DNA of 64,000 bases from Ectobius pallidus (GCA_964059195.1 CAXKWD010000001.1:215086484-215150483), one strand, 5' to 3'; shown: positions 51,180 through 62,881, numbered from the stretch's first letter. Program-made: numbers and translations. Notes: generated by a model not told the origin, from the letters alone.

Positions 51180-52400
51180 TCATTGCCATGTTTACCTGAA
51201 CTTATCCCCTGCAAATCCTACTTCCCTTAAGTCTATCCTAATACAGTCCTCCCACCTACGTCTAGATCTTCCAAGTAGCCTTTTTCCCTTCAGTTCTCCT
51301 AGTCAATATTTTTGAGATATGTCTTTCCTCCCCATGCGCGCAACATGTACACCCCCATTTCATCCTTCGTAATTTAATTACCCTTACTATATCTGGTGAC
51401 GAGTACAGGTTATGAAGCTCGTCGTTATGCAGTTTTCTCCTGTCCCCATTTTCATCTCTCTTAGGTCCAAATATTTTCCTAAGCACCCTGTTTTCAAACA
51501 CTTCAGATTATGTTCTTCCCAAAGAGTAAGCGACCATGTCTCACATCCATATGATACAACCAGCAGGATAATAAACTGTCTTATAAATTTTCATTTTTAG
51601 ATTTCTGGGCAAAAGATGAGAAGATAAGAGTTTCTGAACTGCATAAAAACAAGCATTTCCTGATTGATGTCGACACTTAACTTCTATCTTAATATTATTT
51701 CTATCTGTAATTAATTGCTCCCAGATATTTTAATTTCTCCACTTGTTCGAACGATTTACCAGCTATTCTAATACTCTAATAATTTTGACGTTTCATGATA
51801 ATTTCCTTAGTTTCTTTCTGTCTTAATTTCCAGTCCAACATTCCTGCAGGCATCGAAAAGACTTTCTGCATTTCTCTCGATTGTGTTTAGTCACCACACA
51901 ATAGACAAACTTCACCTGCATAAGCTAAAATCTGGTGACTGTCATTTAATTCTAGGCCTAGGCCTACCTGTTTTCCTGAACTTTCCTAATGGCATATTCC
52001 AAAGTGAAATTAAAAAGTAAAGGCGATAGAGAAGCTTCAGGCCACTTCCCTTGGTAAACCTATCTAATATAAATTTCCCTACCCTGATTCTGCTATAGGT
52101 TTCATTTAGACACATTTTGATCAGCTTTTAACTAACTTCTTTGGTATCCCAAACTCAATGAAGTTATTGAAGATCGCCTAACTGAATTTTTTTTAAAATC
52201 TATGCAGGATATAGCTGGTGAATACTTATTATATTCCCACTTTTTCTCCAAGATTTGGCAAATACCAAATATTTTTTCAATGGTTGATCTATTTTGCCTA
52301 AATCCACATTGGTGATTGCCAATGAATTTGTCCACATAGGGGGTTAATCTTGACAGAAGTGTATTAGACAGAATTTTGTACGATGTTGATAAGAGAGAAA
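51180..52400 (-). mobile_element. Degenerate LINE, reverse transcriptase to C-terminus
   Basis: Minus-strand pieces: FIGNHQCGFRQNRSTIEKIF (52200-52330), several eroded segments, then FENRVLRKIFGPKRDENGD and RKLHNDELHNLYSSPDIV (51262-51501), the C-terminus of a widespread insect LINE. Many stops. Confidence 0.7.
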
Positions 52401-52950
52401 TTCCTCAATAATTATTACATTCAGCCCTATAATCCTATACCAATATATAACAAAAATTAACATTAATTTGGCTACTGCTTTCAGACTTGAAATTTCATGC
52501 CCTGAGCTATAGTAAAGCTAAGAAAGGATATCAACTTTCTTTCCTTCTGTTATTGAATTGGCCCATATCAAGGAGCAAGGATCATTGTTAAATTAATATA
52601 AAAGCGCAAAATTCAATAAACATGTCATAATTGCTCAAAATAATTCACTGACACAAAATTGTGAAAAGCAATAGGCCTAACATCATTATTGCCCATATTC
52701 ATAAGTTGCCAAAATTGGTTCGAATAAGAAAAGAGCCTGCCTGTAGGCCTATTGCATATTTACAGTTACTAAAATATAATTAAATTACAAATCAATATTC
52801 ATCAAATTTCAATATGAAATATGCACAGGACATTATAACAATGTAAACCAGTAATACTTCAAATTCTTATCACTTCAGTTCTGCATTAGACCCTATCTAA
52901 AAGTTCAATTAAAAATAGTGGTGAAGGAAAAAACAACACATTTTGCAAAG
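52401..52950. other. Intergenic, unassigned
   Basis: AT-rich. A SINE-like ACTGCTTTCAGACTTGAAAT phrase at about 52472 also occurs in variant form near 12532 and 30582. Confidence 0.35.
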
Positions 52951-52964
52951 AATTCTGATGAAGG

Positions 52965-52970
52965 TTTATT
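52965..52970 (-). terminator. AATAAA polyadenylation signal for the small candidate gene
   Basis: AATAAA on the minus strand, followed about 20-25 nt later by a GT/T-rich stretch, the usual layout of a cleavage site. Confidence 0.45.
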
Positions 52971-53053
52971 CAGAACTTAGCAAATCAAATGATTCACATA
53001 ATCAACAGAATTAATGGCTCTTCATATCACAGGAGACAAAGATGAACTGTTAT

Positions 53054-53258
53054 TCAATTAACTATATGTTTACTGTTGCTTTCTTTCATCTCTTCTGAAA
53101 CATTTTCAGTTTCATCCATTAAATACTGAAGTAAATATTTAATGCAGTGTAAAAAGCCATGATACAGACCCATTGCGGCTATTATAGAGAAAATTGTTAT
53201 GTACTTTGGAATTCCTTCTGCCATTGCTGATTGCTCTTTACCAAATGAAACAATGAGA
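53054..53258 (-). CDS. Candidate small single-pass membrane protein (56 aa), last exon
   Basis: I do not recognise this protein. From ATG at 53224 (minus) it reads 56 residues: a short polar start (MAEGIPKY), one hydrophobic segment at about 8-35, then an acidic/polar tail (DETENVSEEMKESNSK). Support for a real gene: the start context has a purine at -3 and G at +4. A splice-acceptor-like TTGTATTGTTGCAG sits 34 nt upstream of the ATG (exon start 53258). After the stop at 53054-53056 an AATAAA (minus; 52965-52970) follows by 84 nt, with a TGTGTTGTTTTTT stretch beyond it. The size and topology resemble small mitochondrial or ER membrane proteins, but I could not assign a family. Chance occurrence or a processed remnant remains possible. 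Confidence 0.42.
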
Positions 53259-53484
53259 CTGCAACAATACAAGTTTTATGACAAATGACATGAGTGCAGA
53301 CACTATAGAAGTTTACAAAGCTATGTAAATTGTTAAATATATTGTAAGGGTTTTCATGTCTGTATCTTGATTTTTTAGAATTCTTGTGTAACCTATTTAT
53401 TTTTAAGGGAATGCCAAAAAAACATTTCAGCCATTTTCAATCTTTTTATACTGTACTGACAATCAGGTCCAAAGGGATTGCTGT

Positions 53485-53625
53485 TCCCCTTATGGTCTAG
53501 TGGTCAGAATTTCTGCCTACAAGTCATGAGGGTGGGTTCAATTCCTGATCCAGCCATGGGGAAATTCATATTTCATAGATAAGTTCCCATGGCCAGATAA
53601 GCATAGGTACCGACTTCAGGGAAGC
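53485..53625 (+). mobile_element. tRNA-derived SINE head
   Basis: A-box-like TATGGTCTAGTGGTCAG and B-box GGTTCAATTCC, about 35 bp apart, followed by a body and a C-run at 53635-53648. Confidence 0.6.
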
Positions 53626-54189
53626 ATGGTTCTCCCCCCCCCCCCCCCATATTTAAAATCTCAAAGTCATATGTAACAAATTTATATGCAAGAACAAACT
53701 TAGGAGGACAATGTCCACCAACAAAAATTAAGGTAAACATCTTCTGATTTATTTATTCATCTATTTATCAGCATGTTTATTTTTATTTATTTATAAGCCT
53801 ATATATAACCGCTAACAATTCTATGCCATAATTTTTGTCCCCCCCCCCCCCCCCCCGAAGAATATTTTCAAGTCAAGTCTAAGGACTCTACTGGTAACTA
53901 CATATTCACAAATCATCCATCATCAGTTCTTTCACCAAGATGAAGCCTAATAGGTGCTCCAGGCGGAGAAATGGGGCTACACTTCCTGTGAGGGGGGGAT
54001 CGAGGGGATATATCCCCCCAGAAAGTTGAAAAAATAAAGTAAAAAGAATAGGTTATAAATGTGAATGAATACGGCAAATTTTACACACCTTTTTATATCT
54101 GTTTTCAGTAATATTTAAATTGCTTATTTTTCATTATTTGAAAAGAGAGGATAGTGGATTTTATAATACAGAAAATATTAGTCCTTAGT
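53626..54189. other. C-run-rich sequence, unassigned
   Basis: It contains two long C homopolymers (53633-53648 and 53839-53857) and a CCCCCC/GGGGG-rich block at 53960-54030 similar to the 6277 MITE. No gene. Confidence 0.4.
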
Positions 54190-54600
54190 CAGTTCTGTCC
54201 AGATCGAATTTCCACAGTCAGTTGCTCTGAGATCAATCCTAACATTATCATCCCATCTTCGTCTCGGTGCCTCTAATGGTCATATTTTCCTTCTTCTGTC
54301 TTCCCATTAACATTTTGTTAAAAGCCCTTCTCCACCCCAATCAATCACCATATTCAGCCCGTACTAACCACCTGCATGTAATTAATCTCATGGTATTAGG
54401 AGAAAGATACAGACAGTAAATTTTATCGTTGTAGAGCTTCCTCCACTCCCCTGACATCTTATTCTTTTTTATCCAAATATTTTCCTTAAAACTTTATTTT
54501 CAAATATTCTCAACTCGTGTTCCTTCTATAATGTGACCACATTTCACATTTATACAAAACAACACGTAAGATTACAGTTTTATAAACTCATAAATACAAG
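54190..54600 (-). mobile_element. LINE C-terminal fragment
   Basis: Minus-strand pieces: a VLRKIF-like block, KMSGEWRKLYND and APRRRWDDNVRIDL, with frame breaks. Same family as 1-125. Confidence 0.62.
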
Positions 54601-55030
54601 TGAATACCATAAACGCTAACAGGGTAGTGGTGGCATTGGAAAAAAGAGAAAAAGCTGGAGAATTTGAGTGCTAGCCCAATTGCTTCCTTTTACCGTGACT
54701 ACTCAATGTGCTGTGCTGAACCATGAGAAACAAAAAGAAATGATTCTCAGATTAATAACATTTCCTGACTATTATTGAAGATAAGTATCAGAAGTTGTGG
54801 TTTTGCAGTGTAAGAAAATGGATAAGAAAAATTTAATGAATAAATGTCAGGGACTCCGCTCCTCTGTTCTACAGTGTTCAGTCGCTTAGCTGCTGTGATA
54901 CAGTGATAGTGGGTGATGGCTTTATTCTTCTCCCCAACAGAAACTTAGACCGGCAGGGAATTTTGACTATGATGATGTGTCATTTTTCTTTTATAAGTGC
55001 AAATTATCACGTTTCAAACTAATACAGTTT
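54601..55030. other. Intergenic, unassigned
   Basis: No coding or repeat signature recognised. Confidence 0.35.
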
Positions 55031-55040
55031 GTTATTATAA

Positions 55041-55480
55041 ATGCAATCTCGTGGAAGCTCTTTTGCAACCCACACACAAGAAAGATCGATAGCAGCTACT
55101 ACTGCAATGAACAACATACCTCATCTAAACCAGTTATCGATAGAGATACCCAAAAAACTATTCTCAGTCAAGATAACACCAATAGCAACCTACAGCTTAG
55201 AGTTAACTTGGGAATACCTCTTAGTTGGAGACCTTAAAAAATTAGAACAAGTGAAGACGACTTATTGGAAAAGAGTACTGTGCATATCAAAATATATGCC
55301 TTCAAGGCTGATATATGAATTGGTCAGAGAGCCCTTCTTCATCCAAGAACTGAGGTATCAGTTGGTGTTGCCATCAACCCCACAGTACATCCTACTACAG
55401 GAGTTAAAAGAAAAGAAGAAGCTCATCCCACTCGAATTCTACTCGACTGAGGCTATGACAAGCAGAAGAATCAGAATCAA
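55041..55480 (+). mobile_element. LINE C-terminal fragment
   Basis: The frame reads TPIATYSLELTWEYLLVGDL, VKTTYWKRVLCISKYMPSRL and YELVREPFFIQELRYQLVLP, resembling the extreme C-terminus of insect LINE polyproteins. It runs into the tail of the next LINE at about 55480. Confidence 0.5.
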
Positions 55481-56849
55481 GAATCAAGAATCAATCAATC
55501 AATTTATTCATCATAAATTGGCCCAATGAGCCATAAGGCTCGCGCTTAGGGACTGTTACAATATACATACATATAATACAAAGGATAAGTATGATAATAC
55601 ATAAAATAAGTAAAAAAATACATAAAATAAGTAAAAATACATAAAATAAGTAAAAATTCAAAACATTGGTTGTTAGAACATAATACATTAGTTGGTAAAA
55701 CATTATGATAAGCTGGTTTGCAGTATAATTTACCTTAACAGTGTGCATTACAAGAATAAATAACTTATCTGTAATAGCTCTGAGTTATACCTTAAAGTAT
55801 TCATCTAAAAAGAATTTTTGGACATTGGTTTTGAATATACTAATGGAATTTGAATTTTTTATATTATCAGGGAGTGCATTATAAACTTTCGTCATTCTTG
55901 ACATTAGGCTATTCACACCATACTTTGTAGTTTCACTAGCAGAGGTAGTAATATTGAATTGACCTCTAGTGGCATAGTTATGTATATCATCAAATTTTCT
56001 AAGAGTGATGTTTGAGTGGAACAGGTTATGTAATAATTTATAAGCAAATATTGCTGTGGATTTCTTTATACTTACATTTAGTGGGATGATACCAGTATGA
56101 GAGTAGATATATTTTGTTGGGGTTGTGTACTCTAAATTGTAAATGATCTTTAAAGCCCTGTTTTGTAGAATTTCAAGTTGATGAATGTGATTTTTTGTGC
56201 CAGATTTCCAAAGAATATCCATATAGTTGAAATGGCAATGTATTAAAGCATAATAGATACCCTTTAGTATTGACCTCGATAGTCCCATATTTCTTAGTCT
56301 AAACAGGATGCCAGTGACGATTGAGACTTTATTACTAATATGTTCAATGTGATCATTCCAGCTGAGTGTTTGATCTAATTTTAGTCCAAGGAAAGTGGTG
56401 CTGTGAACTTCTTCAACAATCGTATCTTCAATTCTTATTACATCATGTTCTTTTATTTGATATCCTCTCTTCCTAAAAAACATGTACTTAGTTTTAGAGG
56501 GATTTAAGACTAACAGGTTAGTATTAACCCATTTTGATAGTACATTGAGGTCGGTTTGGATTTGCTTAATTATCTCATTTTCATTATTACCCTGATAGAA
56601 TATAGACATATCGTCAGCAAACATAATGAGTTTACCTTTAAGCGTTAGGTCTGCAACATCATTTATGAATATTAGGAAGAGTATAGGTCCAAGGACTGAG
56701 CCTTGGGGTACACCACAAGAGATATCAAGATTGCTTGATCTCTTGTCATCTATAGATACATATTGGTTTCTATTACCAAGATAATTTTTAAACCATGTCA
56801 ATGGCATTCCTCTTATCCCTATTTGCTCCATTTTATACATTTTATACAA
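55481..56849 (-). mobile_element. CR1/Jockey-like LINE, 5'-truncated, intact partial reverse transcriptase frame
   Basis: A 354-residue minus-strand frame starts within the palm: CGVPQGSVLGPILFLIFIND, catalytic FADD (about residue 78), TTFLGLKLDQTLSWNDHIEH, LEILQNRALKIIYN and HNYATRGQFNI to the stop at 55785. A 3' UTR and a GATT-rich tail (55470-55505) follow. The frame is open throughout, but the 5' part (endonuclease and fingers) is missing. Confidence 0.88.
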
Positions 56850-57290
56850 GCAGTGAATGGGAAAACACTAACTATGAACTGAGACACACAGTAACACGAT
56901 TTGCTATTCATGGTTTCCACCATAAAGTGTGTGTAGAGAAAAAATATCATGAACCGGGTCCTAAATGCATGTGTACATGGTGTGGGAATTTGTGCAGCAA
57001 ATACCACGTGCTGTTTTGTGCAAAGAGAACTTCATCAATTGTACAGATGTGCAACGAATGACAAAGTGCTCATCAAATGCCCATTGGGTGCATTTCTTTA
57101 TTTATTATATTATTAATGGACACATCTATTTACATTTGCGGCTTGGGAAAGTGAGTTGTCAATGATATTATCGGTCAAGCATTCTTAATTTCCTTGCCAA
57201 CATTTTTCCGTTTCCTATGTCATAGTAGCCTGCAATGTAGTCATGATATCAGTAGGCCTATATAGATACCCTGAGGTAATGTCAAATACC
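56850..57290. other. Intergenic, unassigned
   Basis: The short frames at 56795-57061 and 56965-57165 lack recognisable domains. Confidence 0.35.
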
Positions 57291-57299
57291 TAAAACAGT

Positions 57300-58380
57300 G
57301 GTGTCAGTCCAAATTGATAAAATAGTGGCAAAACGGAAAAATCTGTGATGCTCTAACGCTCCTACCCACTAACCAGACCAGCTTGGGAAAGAGGGGTTTA
57401 GGGTGGGGAGTAACTATAGACAGTGAGACATCTAGTGGTGCCATGTGAACAACTAGCAATGCCATCTAGTATGCAAAAGGTGAAACCTGAAAAAAATTCA
57501 ATAATTTATTTCTTCTTTCTCCTCTTCTTCCTCCCTTTCTCTCACCTCCTCTTCACCCTACCTACCTATTTTGGACCTATTCCTAAGCTTCAATTTTTCG
57601 CATCTACTGGTACTTTAACATGAGACCACTAGCACTGTAACTAGCAGCCTTAACCACTACACCACGAGTGACTGCTGAGCGGTGAAGAAAAAATTTATCT
57701 ATTTAAGTTTAGAGTTATTTTTTATAATTGTGAAATATTATGTAGGCTCTGAAAAGAGCCATTTGGGAGCAAAGGTTGGTTTCGCTGCATTAAATTTAGT
57801 TGCCTTGTGAGTTTTTTTTTTATATTAGTACAATTAATAGCGTATAGTACAACGGTGAGCTGCATTGCCGGCATTGAGCAGCTTGTGAGGGGAAAGGTTC
57901 AAGGCTAGGGCAAGTAAAGGCCGCTAGGGAGGCAGGCCATTGCCATGTCAACGCACAGTAGAGTGAGAGACAAGGTACCACAGATTCTTCCATTTCGCCA
58001 ATACAGTTAATAAATCAACTCGTTATAAAATATATTTGGGAAAACGGAAGAACAGGTTGCCACTTAAGCTCTGCCCACCCAACTCACTATTAAACAATGA
58101 GAGACATCTAGGTGGCAACGATGGAACTATGAACAGCATTGAAAATTGAGAAAATTTTAATGTTTTCCTTTCTCCTCTTCTCTTCCTCTTTCTCCTTTTT
58201 CCTTCACTCTACCTACCTATTTGAGACCTATTCCTATCCTATAAATTTTCGACCTAACTGGATTCGATCATGGGACCACTAGCATCATAGCCAGCCGTCT
58301 TAACCCCTACGCCATTGAGTGAATGTTAGGGTGTGAAGTGAGAGTTCATCTATTTAAGTTTAGAGAGCAGTTTTGGTTTA
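57300..58380. repeat. Two related ~350-bp repeat units with tRNA-like ends
   Basis: Units at about 57420-57730 and 58105-58375 share CACCCTACCTACCTATTT, a GAGACCACTAGCA/GGGACCACTAGCA block (minus-strand tRNA-like with CTTAACC at its A-box) and ATTTAAGTTTAGAG. Confidence 0.6.
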
Positions 58381-59070
58381 AGGGGATCCCTCGTATTGAA
58401 GTAATTAGTGGAAGGATTATTTTCGTATGGTAGTAATTAGTGCATATGGTTATTATTTTTGAGACAGCAAATTCATAATCATCATACAAGAAGTTCTAAC
58501 ATAATAGACATTCCAGCTCACAGATTACAACAAACTACAAAATACTACAAACAAATGGGAATAAATATGTACAATAAACTGCCAACCAAAATTCAAAATT
58601 TAGATATTAACATGTTCAAATGTAGACTATATAAATGGCTAGAAAAACATCCTTTCTATAAAGTGAGTGATCTTGATAATGTTAGGCCTACTAAAGATGA
58701 CATTTAATTTTTAAAGACCTTTTTTTTCACTATTTCACTATTATTTAATTATAGTAATGTCTTTTTCATATATGTGTGTTTTAACGTGTTTTTATATGTC
58801 TATATGTGTGTTTTAGTTGTAGTTGTAGTTTAGTTTTAGTTGTAATAATCTTTTTTAACGAAGCCGATAGCAAACATGTGTTTGACTAATATGGTGGATT
58901 GGAAATAAATAAAATAAATAAAAATTGGGGATGCCTCATATTTCAATAATTAGTGCATAAGCTTTGGTACAAAGGATTGTAGCAGGGAAACAGAACATTG
59001 CCGTTGCCATAGCCATGCTCGGCTGGGGTGGGCGGAGCTTAAGTGGCGACCTGTTCTTCCATTTTGCCAT
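58036..59070. repeat. Inverted repeat pair surrounding a LINE end
   Basis: GGAAGAACAGGTTGCCACTT at 58048 is matched in reverse complement by AAGTGGCGACCTGTTCTTCC at about 59041; similarity continues into GCTCTGCCCACCC. They may be ends of one larger element. Confidence 0.6.
58445..58925 (+). mobile_element. CR1-like LINE 3' end
   Basis: The frame reads HHTRSSNIIDIPAHRLQQT and GINMYNKLPTKIQNLDINMF to the stop at 58705, then a 3' UTR ending in AAATAAATAAAATAAATAAA. Confidence 0.75.
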
Positions 59071-59094
59071 ATATTTTATCCTACAGTACACACA

Positions 59095-59345
59095 ATGTGC
59101 TAGGTATGGTACAAGGAAGTAGACCAAGAGGAAGACAGATAAGAAAGTAGAACAGGAAGAGAGAGAATGAGATGGCATGATAAAATCAAACTATGAAACT
59201 CTCTTGGACTGATATTATCGCCCTATTCTGTGAATGTCTTCATTCATTCATATTTTCAAGAGAGTACAGAATATAGCACAGTGGAAGAAACTTGTAGAAG
59301 AAGACTTTGAAAAATGACATGGCTGCCAACCTACTGCTGAGAATA
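59095..59345 (+). mobile_element. LINE C-terminal fragment
   Basis: Degenerate frames with VQGSRPRGRQ and, shifted, QWKKLVEEDFEK and CQPTAENIHT, a C-terminal pattern common in insect LINEs. Confidence 0.5.
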
Positions 59346-59800
59346 TCCACACGTCCCTCACTAGGGATTGCTTGAGATCTATGTACCCCCCACCCCAAAA
59401 AAAACTATAATCTGTTTTCATCTCATCTACAACATATATATATATATTTTTTTTTCCAATTGAAGTTCCACCTAACTTACCTATATATCCAGGCAAGTAG
59501 AAGATGCAGATCTGATTTAGCATGCTGCCTAATTTGTTTTTAATTCAGGTATGCCAAGGATCCATCCACACTTTAACAGGATTAACATTATGTCATATCT
59601 TGGGATATTGCAATGAACTGAAGCAAATTTCCGAAAAAAAGAATTTTAAGACTTTCCGCCTTAGGCATATCAAGGTATCATGCCTGCCCTGAAGCCCCAT
59701 GCGGCCATGCGGCAATTTTGGCGCGTGCCGAAAACAAAACACAGAAGGCTTTGTTGGTAATGGTAGCGTACTGAGTAGCGTATACTGAATACAGTCCAGG
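59346..59800. other. Upstream region of the FAM120-like gene
   Basis: AT-rich, with higher GC and several CpG at 59690-59810, where the promoter is likely. No TATA box is evident. Confidence 0.35.
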
Positions 59801-59909
59801 AGGCCGTGAAGGTGCACGTTGGTGTTTGGTATTTGTCATGAAGCATAACTGAACGAATTAGTATTAAAACAACAAATATTTAGGACGAACACAAGAAGAA
59901 AATAAAAAG
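59800..59909 (+). other. Probable 5' UTR exon of the FAM120-like gene
   Basis: It ends at a donor AAAAAG|GTAAAA (59910), which pairs with the acceptor GTGTTGCAG ending at 60019. The intron would be 110 bp. The 5' limit is unknown. Confidence 0.5.
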
Positions 59910-60031
59910 GTAAAACTTTAAAATTATTTTTATTATAAAAGCTTTCAATGTTATAACTTATCGAGGCTTGAAAGTAATTTTACAAGTAAGATTACGAGTA
60001 TGTTTTGTTTGTGTTGCAGCCGGCTTTCAGA

Positions 60032-62881
60032 ATGGGAGTGCAGTCACTACAAAATTTCCTGGAAGATCCTCAAACGACTGGAGCATCAGTACCTGTCGAC
60101 TTAATCCGCATAGCCCGTGATATTAAGAGGAAAAGCCAATCGGAAAAAAATGGAAAAACAGGAACAACTTTCTCCCTTGATACTGATAAACTGAGTCTTG
60201 TAGTAGATGGGGAGTGTTGTCTTGATAGGTTATACGGAGGTTATTTTTCAAATTGGGTATGCGGGGGCCAGTGGAATCGAATGATTCAATATTTGGCCAA
60301 TTTAGCTCAACAAGTGCAGACAAATAACATTGAACTTGCAATTTTTTTCAATGGGTGCTTGGAACAGCAAAGAATGGGAGAATGGATTGCCTCACAGCTA
60401 GAAGATAGAAAACGAATTACTAGTGTGCTAAACCTCATCCATAGTAAAGGCACTCCACCACCAAAAGTTTGGTGGACACCACCTGCTTGCCTGAGAACAT
60501 GCTTGCGCATGGCACTTCGTCACCTACACGTCAGTGTGTTATGTTCAATGGACGACCACCACCAAGAAGTAATTGCCTACTGCAGGGAGAATTCATTTCA
60601 TGGTCTTATGGCTGATGATGGGGAGTATGTAGCATTTGATCCTCCAAGATACTTCTCCTCAGCTCACCTCAAACTAACGTTTAAGGGTTCACTGGAAACA
60701 AATGAATACATGCTCAGTGAAATTTCAAAATCTCTTGGACTGAATAGTAATGGACTATGTGTAATGGCAGCTTTGCTTGGTAACTACCTTCTTACAGAAA
60801 ATGATATGGCTAAGTTTTATCAGAATTTAGGAATAAAACAGAGTCCAGGAAATATTCCATTTGATGTCCTGGTGAAGAAAGTGGCTGAATTTGTTAAGAA
60901 TCTGCCTTCTGTTGATGATTTGGACTCTGTAGCAGTTCAAGTATTCGGCACAGGATTAGACAAAAGAGTGGAAAAATTAAAGCAGAGCGTTCAGTATTAC
61001 TTGAATGGCACTAAAGATGGCTTCCTGCGATATCAGTCGCAACCAGTGGAGAAGCGACAAGAAGTAAAGAGGCCTATTACCAAACAGACAGATGGTGCTC
61101 TGAAGCTGGTAAGTGAAAATGCAGTAAATGAAAATGAAAGTTTGGCATCTAAGAGTGAACCTACAACTGATTCTAAAGCTACAGTGTCTGATAAGGATGT
61201 AGAAGCCGTTGACACAAAAACTGCAGCACTAACTGTTGCAGATGCGGGTATCAAAACAAAGGTACCTGATTCAGATTCGTTGAAAAATAACAGCAACAAA
61301 GCAATGAAAAAGCCTCAGCTACCATCTGTAGCTCCAGAAGTCATGGTCATAGCCAGTGACAGACATCAGAAAGGACTGATGTCTCTTTATATATATCAGA
61401 TTTTGTCACAGTGTGAGATTAAACTTCCAGTGCTCATTGAAGATGAGAACCATATAGAGCTTCCTAACATTCATCTACTCTTTCGCCCTATCAGACAAGC
61501 AGTCTACGCCATTCTATTCAACTGTCATTCTGCAGAAAAGGGCGAAAACAAAGAGTTGAAGGTTAAAGAGTGGATTTGGTCAAGAGGCAACCCATACAAG
61601 AAGCCAGACCTGGTGAAGGCCGATACTTTGGGTTTAAAAGTGCCAACTATAGAGAAGTTGTGGCTGGGAACAGATCCAACCGATAAAGCTCGAAGAATCC
61701 ACGTGTTCCTGCAATGCATGCGTGCAGACACACCACTGATGCTCAATTTAGCACACGTGCCTCAACATCTGCTAATACTGGCTGCTGTACTGAAATACAT
61801 TCTCTCAATCCCTGAAACCAAAATCCTGCGCAGATCAGAACTAGATGCCTTCATTGCACAAGCCTTTGCACCTGAGCTAATGAACGCTCAGTACCTTCAG
61901 GATTTAGAACTGCCTAAGGTGACAAGTCGAGCGGTTCATTTGTCAACACTCTTTATGGAGGGAGTGGAGATGGCTCTCATGGCTAACGATGCTTGCGGTG
62001 CCCCTGTCCCTTTGCTTATGTGTTGTCCTTGGTTGTTCTTTGATGGAAAATTATTCCACTACAAACTGTCAAAACTAGAAACAACCAAGAACTTAGCAGA
62101 ACTTTGTGATCACAACCTGGAAGTTATTGTGCAAGCAGAGCGACTACGTAAAGCAATTCTAGAAGGCCTTGAAATCTCGTTTGCAAAACCACCACTTCCA
62201 CAATTAGTAGACCCCAGGATAAACACTATGCTGCCTTCAAATGCAATGCCAGCTGGAGTTCCGTTGTCATCGTTGCGTTCGCTACCCATAGGACGAGGCT
62301 TGAGTACTCGAGGCATGATGCATCGCCCAGTTCCAGCTAGAGGTGGACAGCTGGAAATAGCAGGTGTTGTTGTTGGAAGCTGGGGACCTAACTTTGGATC
62401 TAGAGGTAGTATCGGAGTAATGCCAGGGCGAACTGCTAGACGTGGAGATATAAAAATGGTACCTCCGCAAGTAACAAAAGTAGGTGGTTTGAAAGCTGGA
62501 AGAATTGGACTCCCACCAAATCTGAATTGGAACTCACCAATTAGAGGTGCGAGAGGTGCAAGACGGGCCCGAGGAGTGAACAGAGGGGCAAGAAATAATG
62601 TGACTGAAATCAAAAACAAAACTACAAACAAGAAGTCAGCACAGCAAGATGAATTGAAAGGCCTAGGCCGAGGAATGACCTTGGAGGAGCCAGATTCTGC
62701 AAGGGCCCTCCCAGTTTCAGAGCTGCTGAAGAAGGGAGAATATCCAAGTGCTGGAGGAGACGGCAAAGAGCTGAAAGTTGAAGATGGTCAGTTTGACGAT
62801 GCTACTTCGCTGCCAAATAAGAGTGACACCGTTAGTGTAAGTGAAGAGGGAGGTGGGGATGCACCATCACCTCAGAGCTAA
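60032..62881 (+). CDS. FAM120A-like protein (constitutive coactivator of PPAR-gamma-like family), single coding exon
   Basis: 949 residues from MGVQSLQNFLED. The first 260 residues form the XPG/FEN-like N-terminal fold of this family: LVVDGECCLDRLYGG, WVCGGQWNRM, KGTPPPKVWWTPP and DHHQEVIAYCRENSFHG. The nuclease acidic set is not clearly complete, in line with its known loss of catalysis. A low-complexity linker (about 330-440) leads to a conserved central region (VMVIASDRHQKGLMSLY) and a long helical part. The C-terminus (about 750-890) is rich in RG/RGG (RGGQLEIAG, RGARGARRARGVNRGAR), as in the RNA-binding vertebrate members. I infer an RNA-binding scaffold. I chose 60032, not the in-frame ATG at 60005, because 60005 lies before a splice acceptor (60019) and the family begins MGVQ. 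The whole coding region is intronless. Confidence 0.93.
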   Translation: MGVQSLQNFLEDPQTTGASVPVDLIRIARDIKRKSQSEKNGKTGTTFSLDTDKLSLVVDGECCLDRLYGGYFSNWVCGGQWNRMIQYLANLAQQVQTNNIELAIFFNGCLEQQRMGEWIASQLEDRKRITSVLNLIHSKGTPPPKVWWTPPACLRTCLRMALRHLHVSVLCSMDDHHQEVIAYCRENSFHGLMADDGEYVAFDPPRYFSSAHLKLTFKGSLETNEYMLSEISKSLGLNSNGLCVMAALLGNYLLTENDMAKFYQNLGIKQSPGNIPFDVLVKKVAEFVKNLPSVDDLDSVAVQVFGTGLDKRVEKLKQSVQYYLNGTKDGFLRYQSQPVEKRQEVKRPITKQTDGALKLVSENAVNENESLASKSEPTTDSKATVSDKDVEAVDTKTAALTVADAGIKTKVPDSDSLKNNSNKAMKKPQLPSVAPEVMVIASDRHQKGLMSLYIYQILSQCEIKLPVLIEDENHIELPNIHLLFRPIRQAVYAILFNCHSAEKGENKELKVKEWIWSRGNPYKKPDLVKADTLGLKVPTIEKLWLGTDPTDKARRIHVFLQCMRADTPLMLNLAHVPQHLLILAAVLKYILSIPETKILRRSELDAFIAQAFAPELMNAQYLQDLELPKVTSRAVHLSTLFMEGVEMALMANDACGAPVPLLMCCPWLFFDGKLFHYKLSKLETTKNLAELCDHNLEVIVQAERLRKAILEGLEISFAKPPLPQLVDPRINTMLPSNAMPAGVPLSSLRSLPIGRGLSTRGMMHRPVPARGGQLEIAGVVVGSWGPNFGSRGSIGVMPGRTARRGDIKMVPPQVTKVGGLKAGRIGLPPNLNWNSPIRGARGARRARGVNRGARNNVTEIKNKTTNKKSAQQDELKGLGRGMTLEEPDSARALPVSELLKKGEYPSAGGDGKELKVEDGQFDDATSLPNKSDTVSVSEEGGGDAPSPQS

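Noticed and set aside
60005..60031. Upstream in-frame ATG as start of the FAM120-like protein
   Set aside because: It precedes a strong splice acceptor (GTGTTGCAG at 60011-60019) and lies in the predicted 5' UTR intron; the family starts at MGVQ.
62110..62766. Long minus-strand open frame (218 residues)
   Set aside because: Lies opposite the RG-rich end of the FAM120-like coding exon; its proline/serine-rich composition is the antisense shadow of that region.
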